From positions 1-64,000 of the forward strand of contig JACPTZ010000091.1 in NCBI GenBank assembly GCA_016192525.1: DNA of 64,000 nucleotides, in the 5' to 3' direction. This document shows positions 48,877 to 59,300 of this stretch, one piece after another. The notes below the pieces were generated by a model. It worked only from the letters and a program-made list of their open reading frames with translations. It did no database searches and was not told the origin of the DNA. The DNA is from Planctomycetota bacterium (GTDB taxonomy: Bacteria > Planctomycetota > MHYJ01 > JACPTZ01). The number at the start of each line of letters is the position of its first letter. Position 1 is the first letter of the stretch. The position numbers and the translations under genes were made by a program.

Positions 48877-49320
48877 ATGGGAAGCGAACTGGATCTGCTG
48901 ATCGGGCGGCACGCCGTCGCGCGAACGTGGGTCTCGGAAGGGCGCGTCGCCGACGCCGTGGCTCAGCAGGAACGAGAGACCCTCGAGGGGAAACCGGAGC
49001 GACTGATCGGAGCGATTCTCGTGGAGCGAGGCGACCTCACTCCCGAGCAGCTCGACCGGTTGCTCGACGATCAGGCCCGGGCGCTGCTGTCCCGGGAAGA
49101 CACCCTGCTCGGCGCCACGCTGGTCCGGAACGGACTCGCACGGCAGACATCGGTCGATTGGGCGCTGGCCGAACAGAGGCTCCAGCACCCGCCACGCCGG
49201 CTCGGCGAGATCCTGCTGGAGCGGGGCGAGGTCACGCTGCAGGGGCTCCAGGCGGCCGCCCTCGCGCAGGCCCGGATGTCGACGAAGAAGGCAGGAGATC
49301 CTCCCGGTCCGGGGATCTGA
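48877..49320 (+). CDS. Small protein with repeated GspE-N/MshEN-like motifs
   Basis: Internal repeats LIGAILVERGDLTPEQLDRLL, LGATLVRNGL, LGEILLERGEVTLQGLQAA. Confidence 0.55.
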   Translation: MGSELDLLIGRHAVARTWVSEGRVADAVAQQERETLEGKPERLIGAILVERGDLTPEQLDRLLDDQARALLSREDTLLGATLVRNGLARQTSVDWALAEQRLQHPPRRLGEILLERGEVTLQGLQAAALAQARMSTKKAGDPPGPGI

Positions 49321-49364
49321 CTCGTCGGACAGCCCCGGCCCCCGGCGAAGGACGGCGAATCAGG

Positions 49365-49590
49365 TTTCTCTGTTTTCGCCTTCTTCCCCCACCGCTGTCT
49401 TCTGGCTGGCGTGCTGTTGTTGTTTCTGTTCCCCCTCATTCTCTTGCCATCCGTTGTTGTTTCTGTCCCACCCTCCCATTCTTCTGTCATCCGTTGTTGC
49501 CTCTGTTCCCCCTCCCGTCTTCTTGTCATCCGTTGTCGTTTCTTGAAATTCGCGGCCATTCGCGCCATTCGCGGTTCCCCTTCCGTTTCG
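49365..49590. repeat. Half-element of the purine/pyrimidine hairpin family (AATTCGCGGCCATTCGCGCCATTCGCGG arm, CCGTTGTTGTTTCTGT tandem units)
   Basis: Pyrimidine-rich tract with repeated CATCCGTTGTTG(T/C)(T/C)TCTGT units and only the right-hand flank. Confidence 0.6.
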
Positions 49591-49632
49591 GGCACTTGCC
49601 CGAAGCCGGTCGCCGGTGTATACTGACGGTGT

Positions 49633-50349
49633 ATGGCCGACTTCTTCTCAGCCAGCGTGGCGGGGGCGCAGAGCGCGGAGCAGACGCTCGCGGTCCGGGC
49701 CAACAATCTCGCGAACGCGGTGACCCCGGCCTTTCGGGCGGGAAGCGTGCGGCAGGCGACGCTCCCCTCGGGCGGCGGAAGCCGTGTTGCGTCGGTCCGG
49801 ACGAACTTCGCGAACGGACCAGTCGAGATCACGGACGGGGGATTCGATCTGGCCGTGGCGGGAGAGGGATTCTTCCGGGTTTCGACCCCGCGCGGCGACC
49901 GCTTCACCCGCGCCGGGAACTTCACGCTCGACGCGAACCGGAACCTGGTCACTCCCAACGGCGAGCGCCTCCAGCCCCCGATCCAGCTCCCGTTCGAGGC
50001 CACCCGGTTCAACGTGACCCCGAACGGGGCGGTCTCAGCCATCCAGCCCGACGGCGCAGTGCAGGTGGTGGGGCAGCTCGAACTCACGCGATTCCCCAAT
50101 CCGGGCGGTCTTGTGGCGGAGGGGAGAAATCTCTTCGCCCCGGGCCCGAATTCCGGCGAGGGGGTCGCCGGCACGCCCGGCGCCGGCGTCTTCGGCCAGG
50201 TGGTCTTCGGCGCCCTCGAGGGATCGAACACCGACTTCATCGGGGACGTCGTCGGACAGATCACCGACCGCGCCGCCTTCACCGCCAACCTCCGCGTCAT
50301 CCGGGCGAAGAACCAGATGCTCGGATCGCTCTTCGACGCGACGGCGTAA
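49633..50349 (+). CDS. Flagellar hook/basal-body rod protein-like (FlgF/FlgG family)
   Basis: EQTLAVRANNLANAVTPAF, DLAVAGEGFFRVSTPRGDRFTRAGNFTLDANRNLVTPNGERL, C-terminal TANLRVIRAKNQMLGSLFD. Confidence 0.88.
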   Translation: MADFFSASVAGAQSAEQTLAVRANNLANAVTPAFRAGSVRQATLPSGGGSRVASVRTNFANGPVEITDGGFDLAVAGEGFFRVSTPRGDRFTRAGNFTLDANRNLVTPNGERLQPPIQLPFEATRFNVTPNGAVSAIQPDGAVQVVGQLELTRFPNPGGLVAEGRNLFAPGPNSGEGVAGTPGAGVFGQVVFGALEGSNTDFIGDVVGQITDRAAFTANLRVIRAKNQMLGSLFDATA

Positions 50350-50386
50350 CGAGCCGGCGGGCGGCTCCCGGCCTCGGACTTCCAGG

Positions 50387-50980
50387 ATGGACGGGATGAG
50401 AGACGGAGACTCCGCCGGCGGCGGCGTTCCCGGAAAGTCCGACGATCGGCCGGTCCCCGCCCCTACTCCCGGCCGCCCGACTCTCTTGGATGTCCTATCC
50501 GGACAGGCCGCGGTCCCAAACTCACTTGCCACTCCTCCGTGCGCGGCGAAGAGTCCAGACGTCGCGCCCGACAACTCCCGTTTAGGGGTTTATCTGAAGA
50601 CTTGGGCCGCCCTGTTGATCATCTTCTGCATCGCCCGTTTTGTTCTCTTCGCGAACAGCACCGAGAATGCCATTTTCTGGGTGACTTCGGGTTACATGAT
50701 TACCGTCTGGGTGGGAGTGGCCGCGGCCCACCTCACAGAAAACCAGAAATTCCTCTCCTACCTGCGATCGGAGCATCCCCTTCATGGGGAATCCTGCGGC
50801 TTCGCGCCCGCCAACGGGTTTCGGCTGCTCCCCTTCGTCTGGTCCGAGGATGATCTGGGTGACATTGAGGTGACCAGACTGAAACTCCAGTATCGGCGCG
50901 TCCTCTTACTGGGGCTCGCCGTATTCCTCCACATGCCCGTGATCTTCCTCGTGAGCATGATTGCCGCGTCGATGAAGTAG
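50387..50980 (+). CDS. Hypothetical protein with two TM segments
   Basis: TWAALLIIFCIARFVLFANS and ITVWVGVAAAHL/LLGLAVFLHMPVIFLVSMIAA; less GC-skewed codon use. Confidence 0.55.
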   Translation: MDGMRDGDSAGGGVPGKSDDRPVPAPTPGRPTLLDVLSGQAAVPNSLATPPCAAKSPDVAPDNSRLGVYLKTWAALLIIFCIARFVLFANSTENAIFWVTSGYMITVWVGVAAAHLTENQKFLSYLRSEHPLHGESCGFAPANGFRLLPFVWSEDDLGDIEVTRLKLQYRRVLLLGLAVFLHMPVIFLVSMIAASMK

Positions 50981-51511
50981 CCCTCGGCTGCCTTCCTTGC
51001 CACTCCCCTTCGGACGGGATATGATTGCGTTGGTAATCCGTCCACACTTGTCCTACGGCTCGCTCCGCTCGCCCTGCCTTCCCGCCATCCGTGAGGCGGA
51101 AGCGAGCCCGGATCCTTACGGCGGGCGAGTCGAAGGGGGGGTGGGCGGAGGCCGCGCCCTCGCTCAGAGCCTGTCCTGAGCGCCGCGAAGGAACGGTCGA
51201 ATTCAACCGCGAATCCAGCCTTGACGAATCACCCAGTGTGATATGCGCAGTCGGGAGGGACAGGGTTGGCGACGGCACGATCGAGAAGATGGAGCCGGAG
51301 GCGTTCTCAGGGCAGGAAGAGCGGCAGGCGCATCCGCTGGACGGCCGCGGATGTGGCCCGGCTCGCCGAACGTGGCCGCGATCGCCGGACCGAACCCGTA
51401 GGGGCGGGTGCCGGCCGGTCATCGACGACCTGCGATTCCGTTCGCGACCGTAGATCCGGAATTCCCGGAGTCCAGGTCCTCTCCCGCGAGGCCGGGACCC
51501 GCCCGGGCGGC

Positions 51512-52033
51512 TTGCCCGGGACCCCCCCGTCTCCGCTCCGCATCTGCGGCATCGATCCGGGAACCCGACGGCTCGGGTACGGGATCGTCGACCGTTCACG
51601 CGGCGGGATGCGCTCCGTGACGTGGGGCGTGGCCTCGGCGGCCGGCCCCCTTCCGGATCGCCTCCGCGAAATCGCGGCGCAGCTGAGACGCGTGCTTCGC
51701 CGCTACCGCCCGGACGTGATCTCGATCGAGTCGGTCTTCTTCGGCAAGAACCCGAAGACGCTTCTCGCGATGGGCGAGGGGCGGGGGGCCACGCTGCTGT
51801 GCTGCGCCGAGGAACAGATCCCGATCGCCGAGTATTCGCCGCGCGAAATCAAACTGGCGGTCACGGGTCACGGCGGCTCGGGCAAGCCGCACGTCCAGTC
51901 GATGGTCCGGGCCCAGCTCGGGCTGCGCCTCGCGCCGGCGCCGCTGGATGCCTCGGACGCGCTGGCGGCGGCGATCTGTCATGCCGTGCGCGGGAGCAGG
52001 CCGGCGGGCGGGTCCCGGCATCATCGCCCCTGA
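51512..52033 (+). CDS. ruvC: Holliday junction resolvase RuvC
   Basis: LRICGIDPGTRRLGYGIVD, VISIESVFFGKNPKTLLAMGEGRG, APLDASDALAAAICH; TTG start inferred. Confidence 0.92.
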   Translation: MPGTPPSPLRICGIDPGTRRLGYGIVDRSRGGMRSVTWGVASAAGPLPDRLREIAAQLRRVLRRYRPDVISIESVFFGKNPKTLLAMGEGRGATLLCCAEEQIPIAEYSPREIKLAVTGHGGSGKPHVQSMVRAQLGLRLAPAPLDASDALAAAICHAVRGSRPAGGSRHHRP

Positions 52034-52123
52034 CAGGTCCGTGAAGGTCCGGGACGGCCCCCTTGGGTCCCATCACCTCATCGAGCTCTTAGCCCGGACT
52101 ATTCATGAAAGCAGCACCGCAGC

Positions 52124-52273
52124 CCCGAGTAGCGGCCCCCTTCGGCTTCGCTCAGGGCAGGCTCCGGCCGCGTAACGAGGGGCGGTTCAGGCAGGGTGCC
52201 CCGCCTTCAGGGCTGGCCCCTCGTTACGGCGCGTGATCCCTCGGTACGGTCGCCTGCGGCGACCTACTCGGGA
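52124..52273. repeat. Family-3 palindromic element (CGAGTAGC ... CGTAACGAGGGGCGG ... CTACTCGG)
   Basis: Inverted ends CCCGAGTAG / CTACTCGGG; overlaps 3' end of the CPBP gene. Confidence 0.75.
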
Positions 52274-52935
52274 CCGCGCCTACTCGTCATCCTCCACAGA
52301 TTCCCCCCGTTCACCACGGCGTGCACCGCCATCGGGGCGAGCAGTCCCGCCTCCACCATCGCCAGCCACCCGAAGAGGAACCCCATCCCCACCGCGAAGA
52401 GGGTCCACCACACGAAGACCCGCTTCATGGGGAAGTGCATCACGCCGAAGAGAATCGCCGTGATCGCGAGCGCCCAGACCGGCGGACAGAACGACGCCAG
52501 CCAGCCCTGCAGGCCGCCCCGGAAGAAGATCTCCTCTCCGAGCGAAGAGAGCGACGCCAGAAGGACGCAGTCGACCGGAGTGAGCGGACCCAGGATCGTC
52601 CGAAACTCGTCCTCGAGCGAACGCGCCACTGACCAGGTGCGGTAGAGCAGTTCGGAAACGAGGACGATCACCACGCCGACGACGACGCCGACGAGAATCC
52701 CCTCGACCGGGCTGGGTCCCACCAGTCCCCGCCGCGCCTCGGCCCAGCCCCCCCGCACCCAGGCCATCCAGCCGAATCCGGTAACCAGCAGAACGGCGTA
52801 GACGACTCCCGCCCACTTCAGAATCCGCCCGGTCGCCTCAGGTCCGCGGGCGCCGTTCGAGGGGAGGGAGGTGAATTCAGTCCCGTGCATCAGGCCGTCG
52901 TCCGTGAGAAGCGAAACGGGGCGACCCCGCAGCAC
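52264..52935 (-). CDS. CPBP-family intramembrane metalloprotease
   Basis: SSLGEEIFFRGGLQGWL, FGVMHFP, LLAPMAVHAVVNGGNL motifs. Confidence 0.88.
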   Translation of the reverse strand: MLRGRPVSLLTDDGLMHGTEFTSLPSNGARGPEATGRILKWAGVVYAVLLVTGFGWMAWVRGGWAEARRGLVGPSPVEGILVGVVVGVVIVLVSELLYRTWSVARSLEDEFRTILGPLTPVDCVLLASLSSLGEEIFFRGGLQGWLASFCPPVWALAITAILFGVMHFPMKRVFVWWTLFAVGMGFLFGWLAMVEAGLLAPMAVHAVVNGGNLWRMTSRRGPE

Positions 52936-52982
52936 GCGCTGGGGGGCCGCCCCGGATTGAAGTGCCCGTCTGGATCAGCGAC

Positions 52983-55535
52983 CTACTTCCACAACTTCGC
53001 CATTTCCGGCGCGAACTTCAGCGTGAGCCCGACAAACACGATGGATACCATCGACATCAGCTTGATGAGGATGTTCAGCGACGGCCCGCTCGTGTCCTTG
53101 AACGGGTCCCCCACCGTGTCGCCGGTGACCGCCGCCTTGTGGGCGAACGACCCCTTCCCCTGGACCTCGCCCTTCTCGTTCTTCAGCTTTCCGCTCTCGA
53201 TGTGCTTCTTGGCATTGTCCCACGCCCCGCCGGAGGCGGCCATCATGATCGCCACCGAGAACCCGGTGGAGAGACCGCCCGCGAGAAGCCCCATCACGCC
53301 GGAGACGTCGAACACGATCCCGACGATCACCGGCACCGTGATGGCGAGGATCGAGGGCACCACCATCTCGCGCTGCGCCCCGGCCGTCGAGATCGCCACG
53401 CACGAGGCGTAGTCCGGCTCCGCCTTCCCCTCCATGATCCCGGGAATCTCCTTGAACTGCCTCCGCACCTCGAGCACCATGCTCCGCGCGGCCCGGCCCA
53501 CCGCCTTCATCGTCATCGCGCAGAAGACGAACACCATCATCGCGCCGAGGAACAGTCCGATCAGCACGTTCGGGTTCATCAGCGTCACCTGGTAGAACGA
53601 CATGAAGTCGGCCAGGGTCGCCTCGCGTCCCGGTACGGCGCGCAATTCCTGGTTCTTCTCCGACTTCGCGAGCACGAGGAAGGCCTGGCACTGGGTCTTC
53701 CCGGCGGCATCGGTCACCTCGCGCGCCAGGAAGCCGTTCCCGACATCCTTCAGGCCGAGGCTCGAAAGATCGGCGTCGCTCCGGTTGTCGACCACCTTCC
53801 ACGCGACCGGTCCGGCCGACGCATACGCCCCCGCCGCGACCCGGTCGATCCCGATCCGCACCTCCTCCACGTAGGCGGCGAGAAGCGCCATCGCGGTGAG
53901 CGCGGCCGAGGCGATCGCAAACCCCTTCCCGGTGGCGGCCGTCGTGTTGCCGAGGGCGTCGAGCGCGTCGGTTCGTTCGCGCACCTGGGGCGGCAGGCCG
54001 GACATCTGGGCGTTTCCGCCAGCGTTGTCGGCGATGGGTCCGTAGGCGTCGGTGGCCAGCGTGATCCCGAGGGTGGCGAGCATCCCGACCGAGGCGATGG
54101 CGATCCCATACAGGCCGCGGATCGGGTCCGCAAACCCGCCGGCGAGCCAGAAGGAGAGGAAGATGCCGAGCGAGACGGTGATGACGGGGATCCCGGTCGA
54201 GAGCATTCCCACCGCCACGCCGTCGATGATCACCGTCGCCGGCCCGGTGAGGGCGTTCTCCGCCAGACCTTGCACGGGCGGATAGTCGTTCGACGTGTAG
54301 TACTCCGCCGCCTTGGCGACGATCACTCCGGAGACGAGCCCCACCACAACGGCCAGCCAGACCCTCCAGACGTAGTTGTTGATCCCCATCGTCACGCCGC
54401 GATCGGCAATCAGTTCCGATCCGCTGAGGAGGTAGTGCCCGATCCCGAGGGCGGCGACCGCCGTCAGCAGGGTGGCGAGGTTGATGCCGCGGAAGAGCGC
54501 GGCCATCAGGTTCTTGAGGCTCGTATCCTCGCCCGTGCGGACGGCGAAGGTGGCGATCGCCGAGAGGACGCATCCCACGCCCGCGATCACCATGGGATAG
54601 ACCACCCACGGGAGCGAGAGCGTGGCGTCCACGATCCCGGGCCGCATGCTCTGGGCGCAGGCGAAGCCGAGGGCCGCCGTCGAGAGGATCGAGCCGCAGT
54701 ACGATTCGTAGAGGTCGGCGCCCATCCCGGCCACGTCGCCGACGTTGTCTCCGACGTTGTCCGCGATCGTCGCGGGATTGCGCGGATCGTCCTCGGGAAT
54801 TCCCGCCTCCACCTTGCCGACGAGGTCGCTCCCCACGTCCGCGGCCTTGGTGTAGATTCCGCCGCCGACGCGCGCGAAGAGGGCCTGCGTTGAGGCCCCC
54901 ATCCCGAAGGCGAGCATCGTGACGACCACCTCATTGAGCGGCAGATGGAGGATGTTGTTGCAGACGTAGAACCAGACGGCAATGTCGAGAAGGCCAAAGC
55001 CGACCACCACGAACCCCATCACCGCCCCGGCGCGGAAGGCCACCTGGAGGCCGCGGTTCAGGTTCTCGCTCGCCGCCTGCGCCGTGCGGTTCGAGGCCTG
55101 GGTGGCGGTGTTCATCCCGAGGAAGCCGCAGATGCCGCTGAAGAATCCCCCCGTGAGAAAGGCGAACGGGACGAGCCAGTGCTGGATTCCAAATCCGAAG
55201 GCCATGATGCTGAGGACGATCACCAGGACGACGAAGACGATCCCCACCACCTTGTACTGTCGGGCCAGGTACGCCATCGCCCCCTTGCGGACGGCGGCGG
55301 CGATCTTGATCATCGTGTCGTTGCCGGGGCTCGCGGCCTTCATCTGCGTGTGGAACATGTACGCGAAGACGAGGGCGAGCACGGCGCCGATTGGCGCCGC
55401 GAGCCAGGCGATCCCGACGGGGTTGTCGAAGGTCAGCCTCGCGTGGTCGATCGAGTCCTGCGCGAGGAGCGGGGAGGCGAGCAGCAGGGCGAAGAACGGG
55501 AGCCATCGCAGGGCGGCGGACAGCGAACGGCGCAT
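52983..55535 (-). CDS. hppA: Membrane-bound proton/sodium-translocating pyrophosphatase
   Basis: GGGIYTKAADVGSDLVGKVEAGIPEDDPRNPATIADNVGDNVGDVAGMGADLYESY, GNTTAATGKGFAIASAAL; start placed at MRRSLSAALRW. Confidence 0.96.
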   Translation of the reverse strand: MRRSLSAALRWLPFFALLLASPLLAQDSIDHARLTFDNPVGIAWLAAPIGAVLALVFAYMFHTQMKAASPGNDTMIKIAAAVRKGAMAYLARQYKVVGIVFVVLVIVLSIMAFGFGIQHWLVPFAFLTGGFFSGICGFLGMNTATQASNRTAQAASENLNRGLQVAFRAGAVMGFVVVGFGLLDIAVWFYVCNNILHLPLNEVVVTMLAFGMGASTQALFARVGGGIYTKAADVGSDLVGKVEAGIPEDDPRNPATIADNVGDNVGDVAGMGADLYESYCGSILSTAALGFACAQSMRPGIVDATLSLPWVVYPMVIAGVGCVLSAIATFAVRTGEDTSLKNLMAALFRGINLATLLTAVAALGIGHYLLSGSELIADRGVTMGINNYVWRVWLAVVVGLVSGVIVAKAAEYYTSNDYPPVQGLAENALTGPATVIIDGVAVGMLSTGIPVITVSLGIFLSFWLAGGFADPIRGLYGIAIASVGMLATLGITLATDAYGPIADNAGGNAQMSGLPPQVRERTDALDALGNTTAATGKGFAIASAALTAMALLAAYVEEVRIGIDRVAAGAYASAGPVAWKVVDNRSDADLSSLGLKDVGNGFLAREVTDAAGKTQCQAFLVLAKSEKNQELRAVPGREATLADFMSFYQVTLMNPNVLIGLFLGAMMVFVFCAMTMKAVGRAARSMVLEVRRQFKEIPGIMEGKAEPDYASCVAISTAGAQREMVVPSILAITVPVIVGIVFDVSGVMGLLAGGLSTGFSVAIMMAASGGAWDNAKKHIESGKLKNEKGEVQGKGSFAHKAAVTGDTVGDPFKDTSGPSLNILIKLMSMVSIVFVGLTLKFAPEMAKLWK

Positions 55536-55742
55536 GGTCGGGGGACTCCTGGCTGGGGGACGGAAACCCGGGCGTGACTCGGGGGGGCCGGCGGCCGGGC
55601 GGGTCACGTTCTCCCGGAACGCAACCTGGGGTTCGGGGCGTTCAGCGCCCGTGAAACGGGGCGGCATGCTATCGGCGATGACGCACTGTGTCAAGGATTT
55701 GGGGCGGCAGGGAGGTCTTGCGGGACCCTGGCGGCGGATGCT

Positions 55743-56084
55743 ATGCTCGCGTTCATGCCCGAACCCGATCGCCGCCTTCGGCCGAAGGTCGAGACCCAGG
55801 AGGAGGTCCTCCCCGCCCTCCCGTGGAACGTCGTCCTTCTCGACGACGACGACCACTCCTACGAGTACGTGATCGCGATGCTCGGGACGATCTTCCACTA
55901 CCCGGTGGAGAAGTCGTTCCCGATGGCGGAGGAGGTGGACGCGACGGGCCGGGTGATCGTCTTCACCGGCGCGAAGGAGGAGGCGGAACTGCATCAGGAG
56001 CAGATCCACTCCTTCGGCCGCGACCCGCTCATCCCACGTTGCGCAGGCTCGATGACGGCGGTGATCGAGCCGCTGCTTGAATAG
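55743..56084 (+). CDS. ClpS-like ATP-dependent Clp protease adaptor
   Basis: LPWNVVLLDDDDHSYEYVIAMLGTIFHYPVEKSFPMAEEVDATGRVIVFTGAKEEAELHQEQI. Confidence 0.85.
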   Translation: MLAFMPEPDRRLRPKVETQEEVLPALPWNVVLLDDDDHSYEYVIAMLGTIFHYPVEKSFPMAEEVDATGRVIVFTGAKEEAELHQEQIHSFGRDPLIPRCAGSMTAVIEPLLE

Positions 56085-56126
56085 TTCTACTGTGATTGCT
56101 GCGATGGCCGTACCCGCAAACCGCAG

Positions 56127-56270
56127 CCCTGAGTAGCCCTCCTCGGTCGCCGCAGCGACCGGGGAGGGCGTAACGAAGGGCGGTCCCCGGGCCGGGCCTC
56201 GTTCGCGTCAACCGTCCCTTCGATACGCGACCGCTCGACAAACGGCGCCGAGCGGTCGCTACTCAGGGAC
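56127..56270. repeat. Family-3 palindromic element (CCCTGAGTAGC ... GCTACTCAGGG)
   Basis: Inverted ends; internal GCGTAACGAAGGGCGG and CCGTCCCTTCGATACGCG arms. Confidence 0.8.
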
Positions 56271-56336
56271 TCGGTCTATCTCCGTCCCGCTTCGTACTTG
56301 CGGCAGAGCCCCCGCGATCGGTGACAGTGAAAGCAG

Positions 56337-59300
56337 TCACTTCCGTCCCGGACCCGCCCCGTCCCCCAGCGACCAGATCACCCCCAGCGGCGGACGAGGG
56401 CGCGCGTCCATCGAAAGCACCCGGCCGTCGGAGAGACCGAGGAGGAGGAGCGGCCGCGTCCCGACCGTGAATCCGTCCGTCTCCCTGACCTCGGCGACGG
56501 CGAATTCGTACGGCAGACTGAACCGGCCCAGCGGCTTCCCGTCCGCCCCGCTGTAGCAGAAGACCTGACCCGAAATCGTTACGGCCGCGACGTCGTGTCG
56601 CCCGTCGCCGTCCATGTCGGGTCCCCATCCCACGATGTCGAACGAGACCGAGAGCGGGAGTCCGACCTTCCAGAGTGTCTTTCCGTTCGCCGATGAGATC
56701 GCATCGAGGCGGGTGCGCCAGTTCTCCGCGACGAGATCGCACACGCCGTCCCCGTCGATGTCGCAGGGCCAGGGGTAGTAGGCGGAGTAGTCGTCCCCCT
56801 CCGAGACCCAGTCGGCGGCGGCCTCCCGCACCCCCTTCGCATGGACATGGCCGTCATTCCCAAGCCCCACCAGCCGGAACTCCCCCCCGGGGGCGGGGCA
56901 GACAAAGCCCTGCCACCACGAGATGTCCGGGTCCACCTCCCGCTCGTGGAGGAGCGTCCCCCGCGCCCCGTCCAGCGTGTAGAGCACGCTCTTCGACTCC
57001 ACCAGCACGTCCGGGACGCCGTCGCCGTTCCGGTCCGTCAGGGAGTGGCATGTCGCGACTCCCTCGAGGCAAATCCTCCAGAGCGGCCCGGCACTCCTCC
57101 GCGCCACCGCGCTGACGGCCGAACATCCCTCGACCGCCCTCGGGTCCGCCTTCTGCGCCAGAGGACCGATCGGCGTGGCACCGGGCCCCGGCGCCTCCTC
57201 GCCCAGCAGGAAGTCGCCGCGGCCGTCCCGGTTCAGGTCGAGGGCGGCGCCGGCCCAGAAGGCGCCCGTGGGGACCGGATACTTCCAGAGGACTTCCCCC
57301 GTGGTGAGACTCATCTCCTGCAGGGCGTAGCTGGTCACTCCGCACACGCTCCCCCGATCGGGCCGCACGCTCTGATTCCAGCCGATGACCCCGAAATGGT
57401 GCCCGGCTCGCCCCTGACGCCACATCCTTCGCCCGTCCTCCCCCGCGAAGCAGACGAAGGGGCCGGAATCCGACCCGCTGAGGATGGCGGGCGCGCGCCC
57501 CGGACCGGCGTCAAGCAGCTCGAAGAAGCTGACTCTCCCCTCACGGCGATTCGCCCATTCCAGCCGACCGGGCTGGACGCTCACCGCGTAGATCACCCCG
57601 TCCTTAGAGGTGAAGACCGCCTCGGCGACGCCGTCGCCGTCGAGATCGGCCACCTCGATCCCCGAGATGATCTGGTTCCCCGTGCGGAACTTCCAGAGGA
57701 GCCCGCCGTCGCGACCGGAGAGGCAGTGGACGCAGGCGTCGTCTGACCCGACGAGGAGATCGGGGATGTCGTCGCCGTCCACCCGGCACGAGGAAACGCG
57801 CCCCCAGACCTCGTAATCCGTCTCGTGTTTCCAGAGGAGGGCCGGCGCCCGGCTTCCGTCCGCCTCAGGCCCGGAAAGCCGGGAGGGATCGAGGGCGTAG
57901 ACGAAATTGTCCCCGGATCCAATCACCACGTCGTCCCGGCCGTCGCCGTTCAGGTCGACCAGCTCCGCTGTCGATGGGATGTGTTTCCCGGTCTGGTATC
58001 GCCATATCTCGCGCCCGTCGACGCCGGAGAAGGCGTGGACCCGGCCCGCCCAGTCGCCGACGACAGCGTCCGGCACGTCGTCCGCGTCCATCTTCCCGAG
58101 GACGGGCGAGGCGTTGAAACCCGACTTCGCGGGGAGCGGCACCTTCCAGAGCAGAGTGCCCGCCCGACCCGACACGGCGTAGAGGTTCGACTCGGTCGAG
58201 ATCGCGACAACATCCGGGACGGCGTCGCGGTCGAGGTCGGCGAGGGCCGGGATGGACCAGAACTTGGGCCCCGCCGAGAACCGCCACAGCGGCGCCCCGT
58301 CGCGCCCGGAGAAGGCCGAGATGGCGCCCTCCTGTTCGAGGGCGATCACGTCCCGGATGCCGTCGCCGTTCAGGTCCGCCGCGGCCGGCCGGTTGAGATA
58401 CGAGCCGGCGATGGGCGCGCTCCATCGCTCCTTCCCGTCGCCCCCGATCGCGTGGAGCGCGGCGCTGCTCTGGGAGAGCACTTCGGGGCGCCCGTCCCCG
58501 TCCAGGTCCGCCACGGCCGGGCAGGACTTCACCTCGTCCACCGTCTCGAAGCGCCAGACCTCGCCGATCGTGCCCGGCCGGAGCACGATGAGCACCCCGA
58601 CGTCCAGGCCGCAGACGATCTCGGGGATCGCGTCGCCGTCGAGATCGGCGACCACGGGGGAGGTCTCGAGCATCACGGCGGCGTTGTATTTCCAGAAGAG
58701 CATCGGGGAGAGGGTGGCGTGGAGATCGACGGCGGCCTCGCGCCCGATCTCGACGAGGCGCGAGCAGGGGAAGGTGTTCTCCTTCTCGATGACGAGATTC
58801 CAGGCGCCGGTGTCGAGTTCGATCCCCTCGCGGGGCAGGGCGAACTCGTGCTCGGCCCCCCCCTCACGGAGACGGGCGCGCAGCGTGGCCTGGTCCACGT
58901 TGGTCGTCACGTTCAGCGTGCCGGTCTCGTGCCGCAGGGGGATCGAGACCGACTCCCTCGAGAGGGCGCCGAGGCGGAGCCCCTGCTGGGCGGGGACGTA
59001 CCCGTCGCGGCGGAGCCCGATCTGGCGGAAGCCGGGCGGCCAGACCGCCATCCCCTCGACCGGCGTCACGCGGCCGGTGTCCTCCTCGTTCAGGAAGACC
59101 CGCGCGCCGGACGGGTCCGAGTCCACGGACAGTCGGGCGGGCCCGAAGAGGAGGGCGCCGAGCGCCAGGAGGAGCGCGGCGGCGGAGGCGATCGCCCCGG
59201 CGGCGAGCGGGTTGCGGCGGACCCTTCGCCGGAACCGCTCGAGGAAACCGGTCGGCCGCGCGAGGATCGGCTCGTCCGCCAGGGTGCGGCGAAGATCGTC

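Noticed and set aside
52962-54893. 643-aa plus-strand ORF opposite hppA
   Set aside because: His/Asp/Arg-rich shadow of the highly conserved hppA gene.
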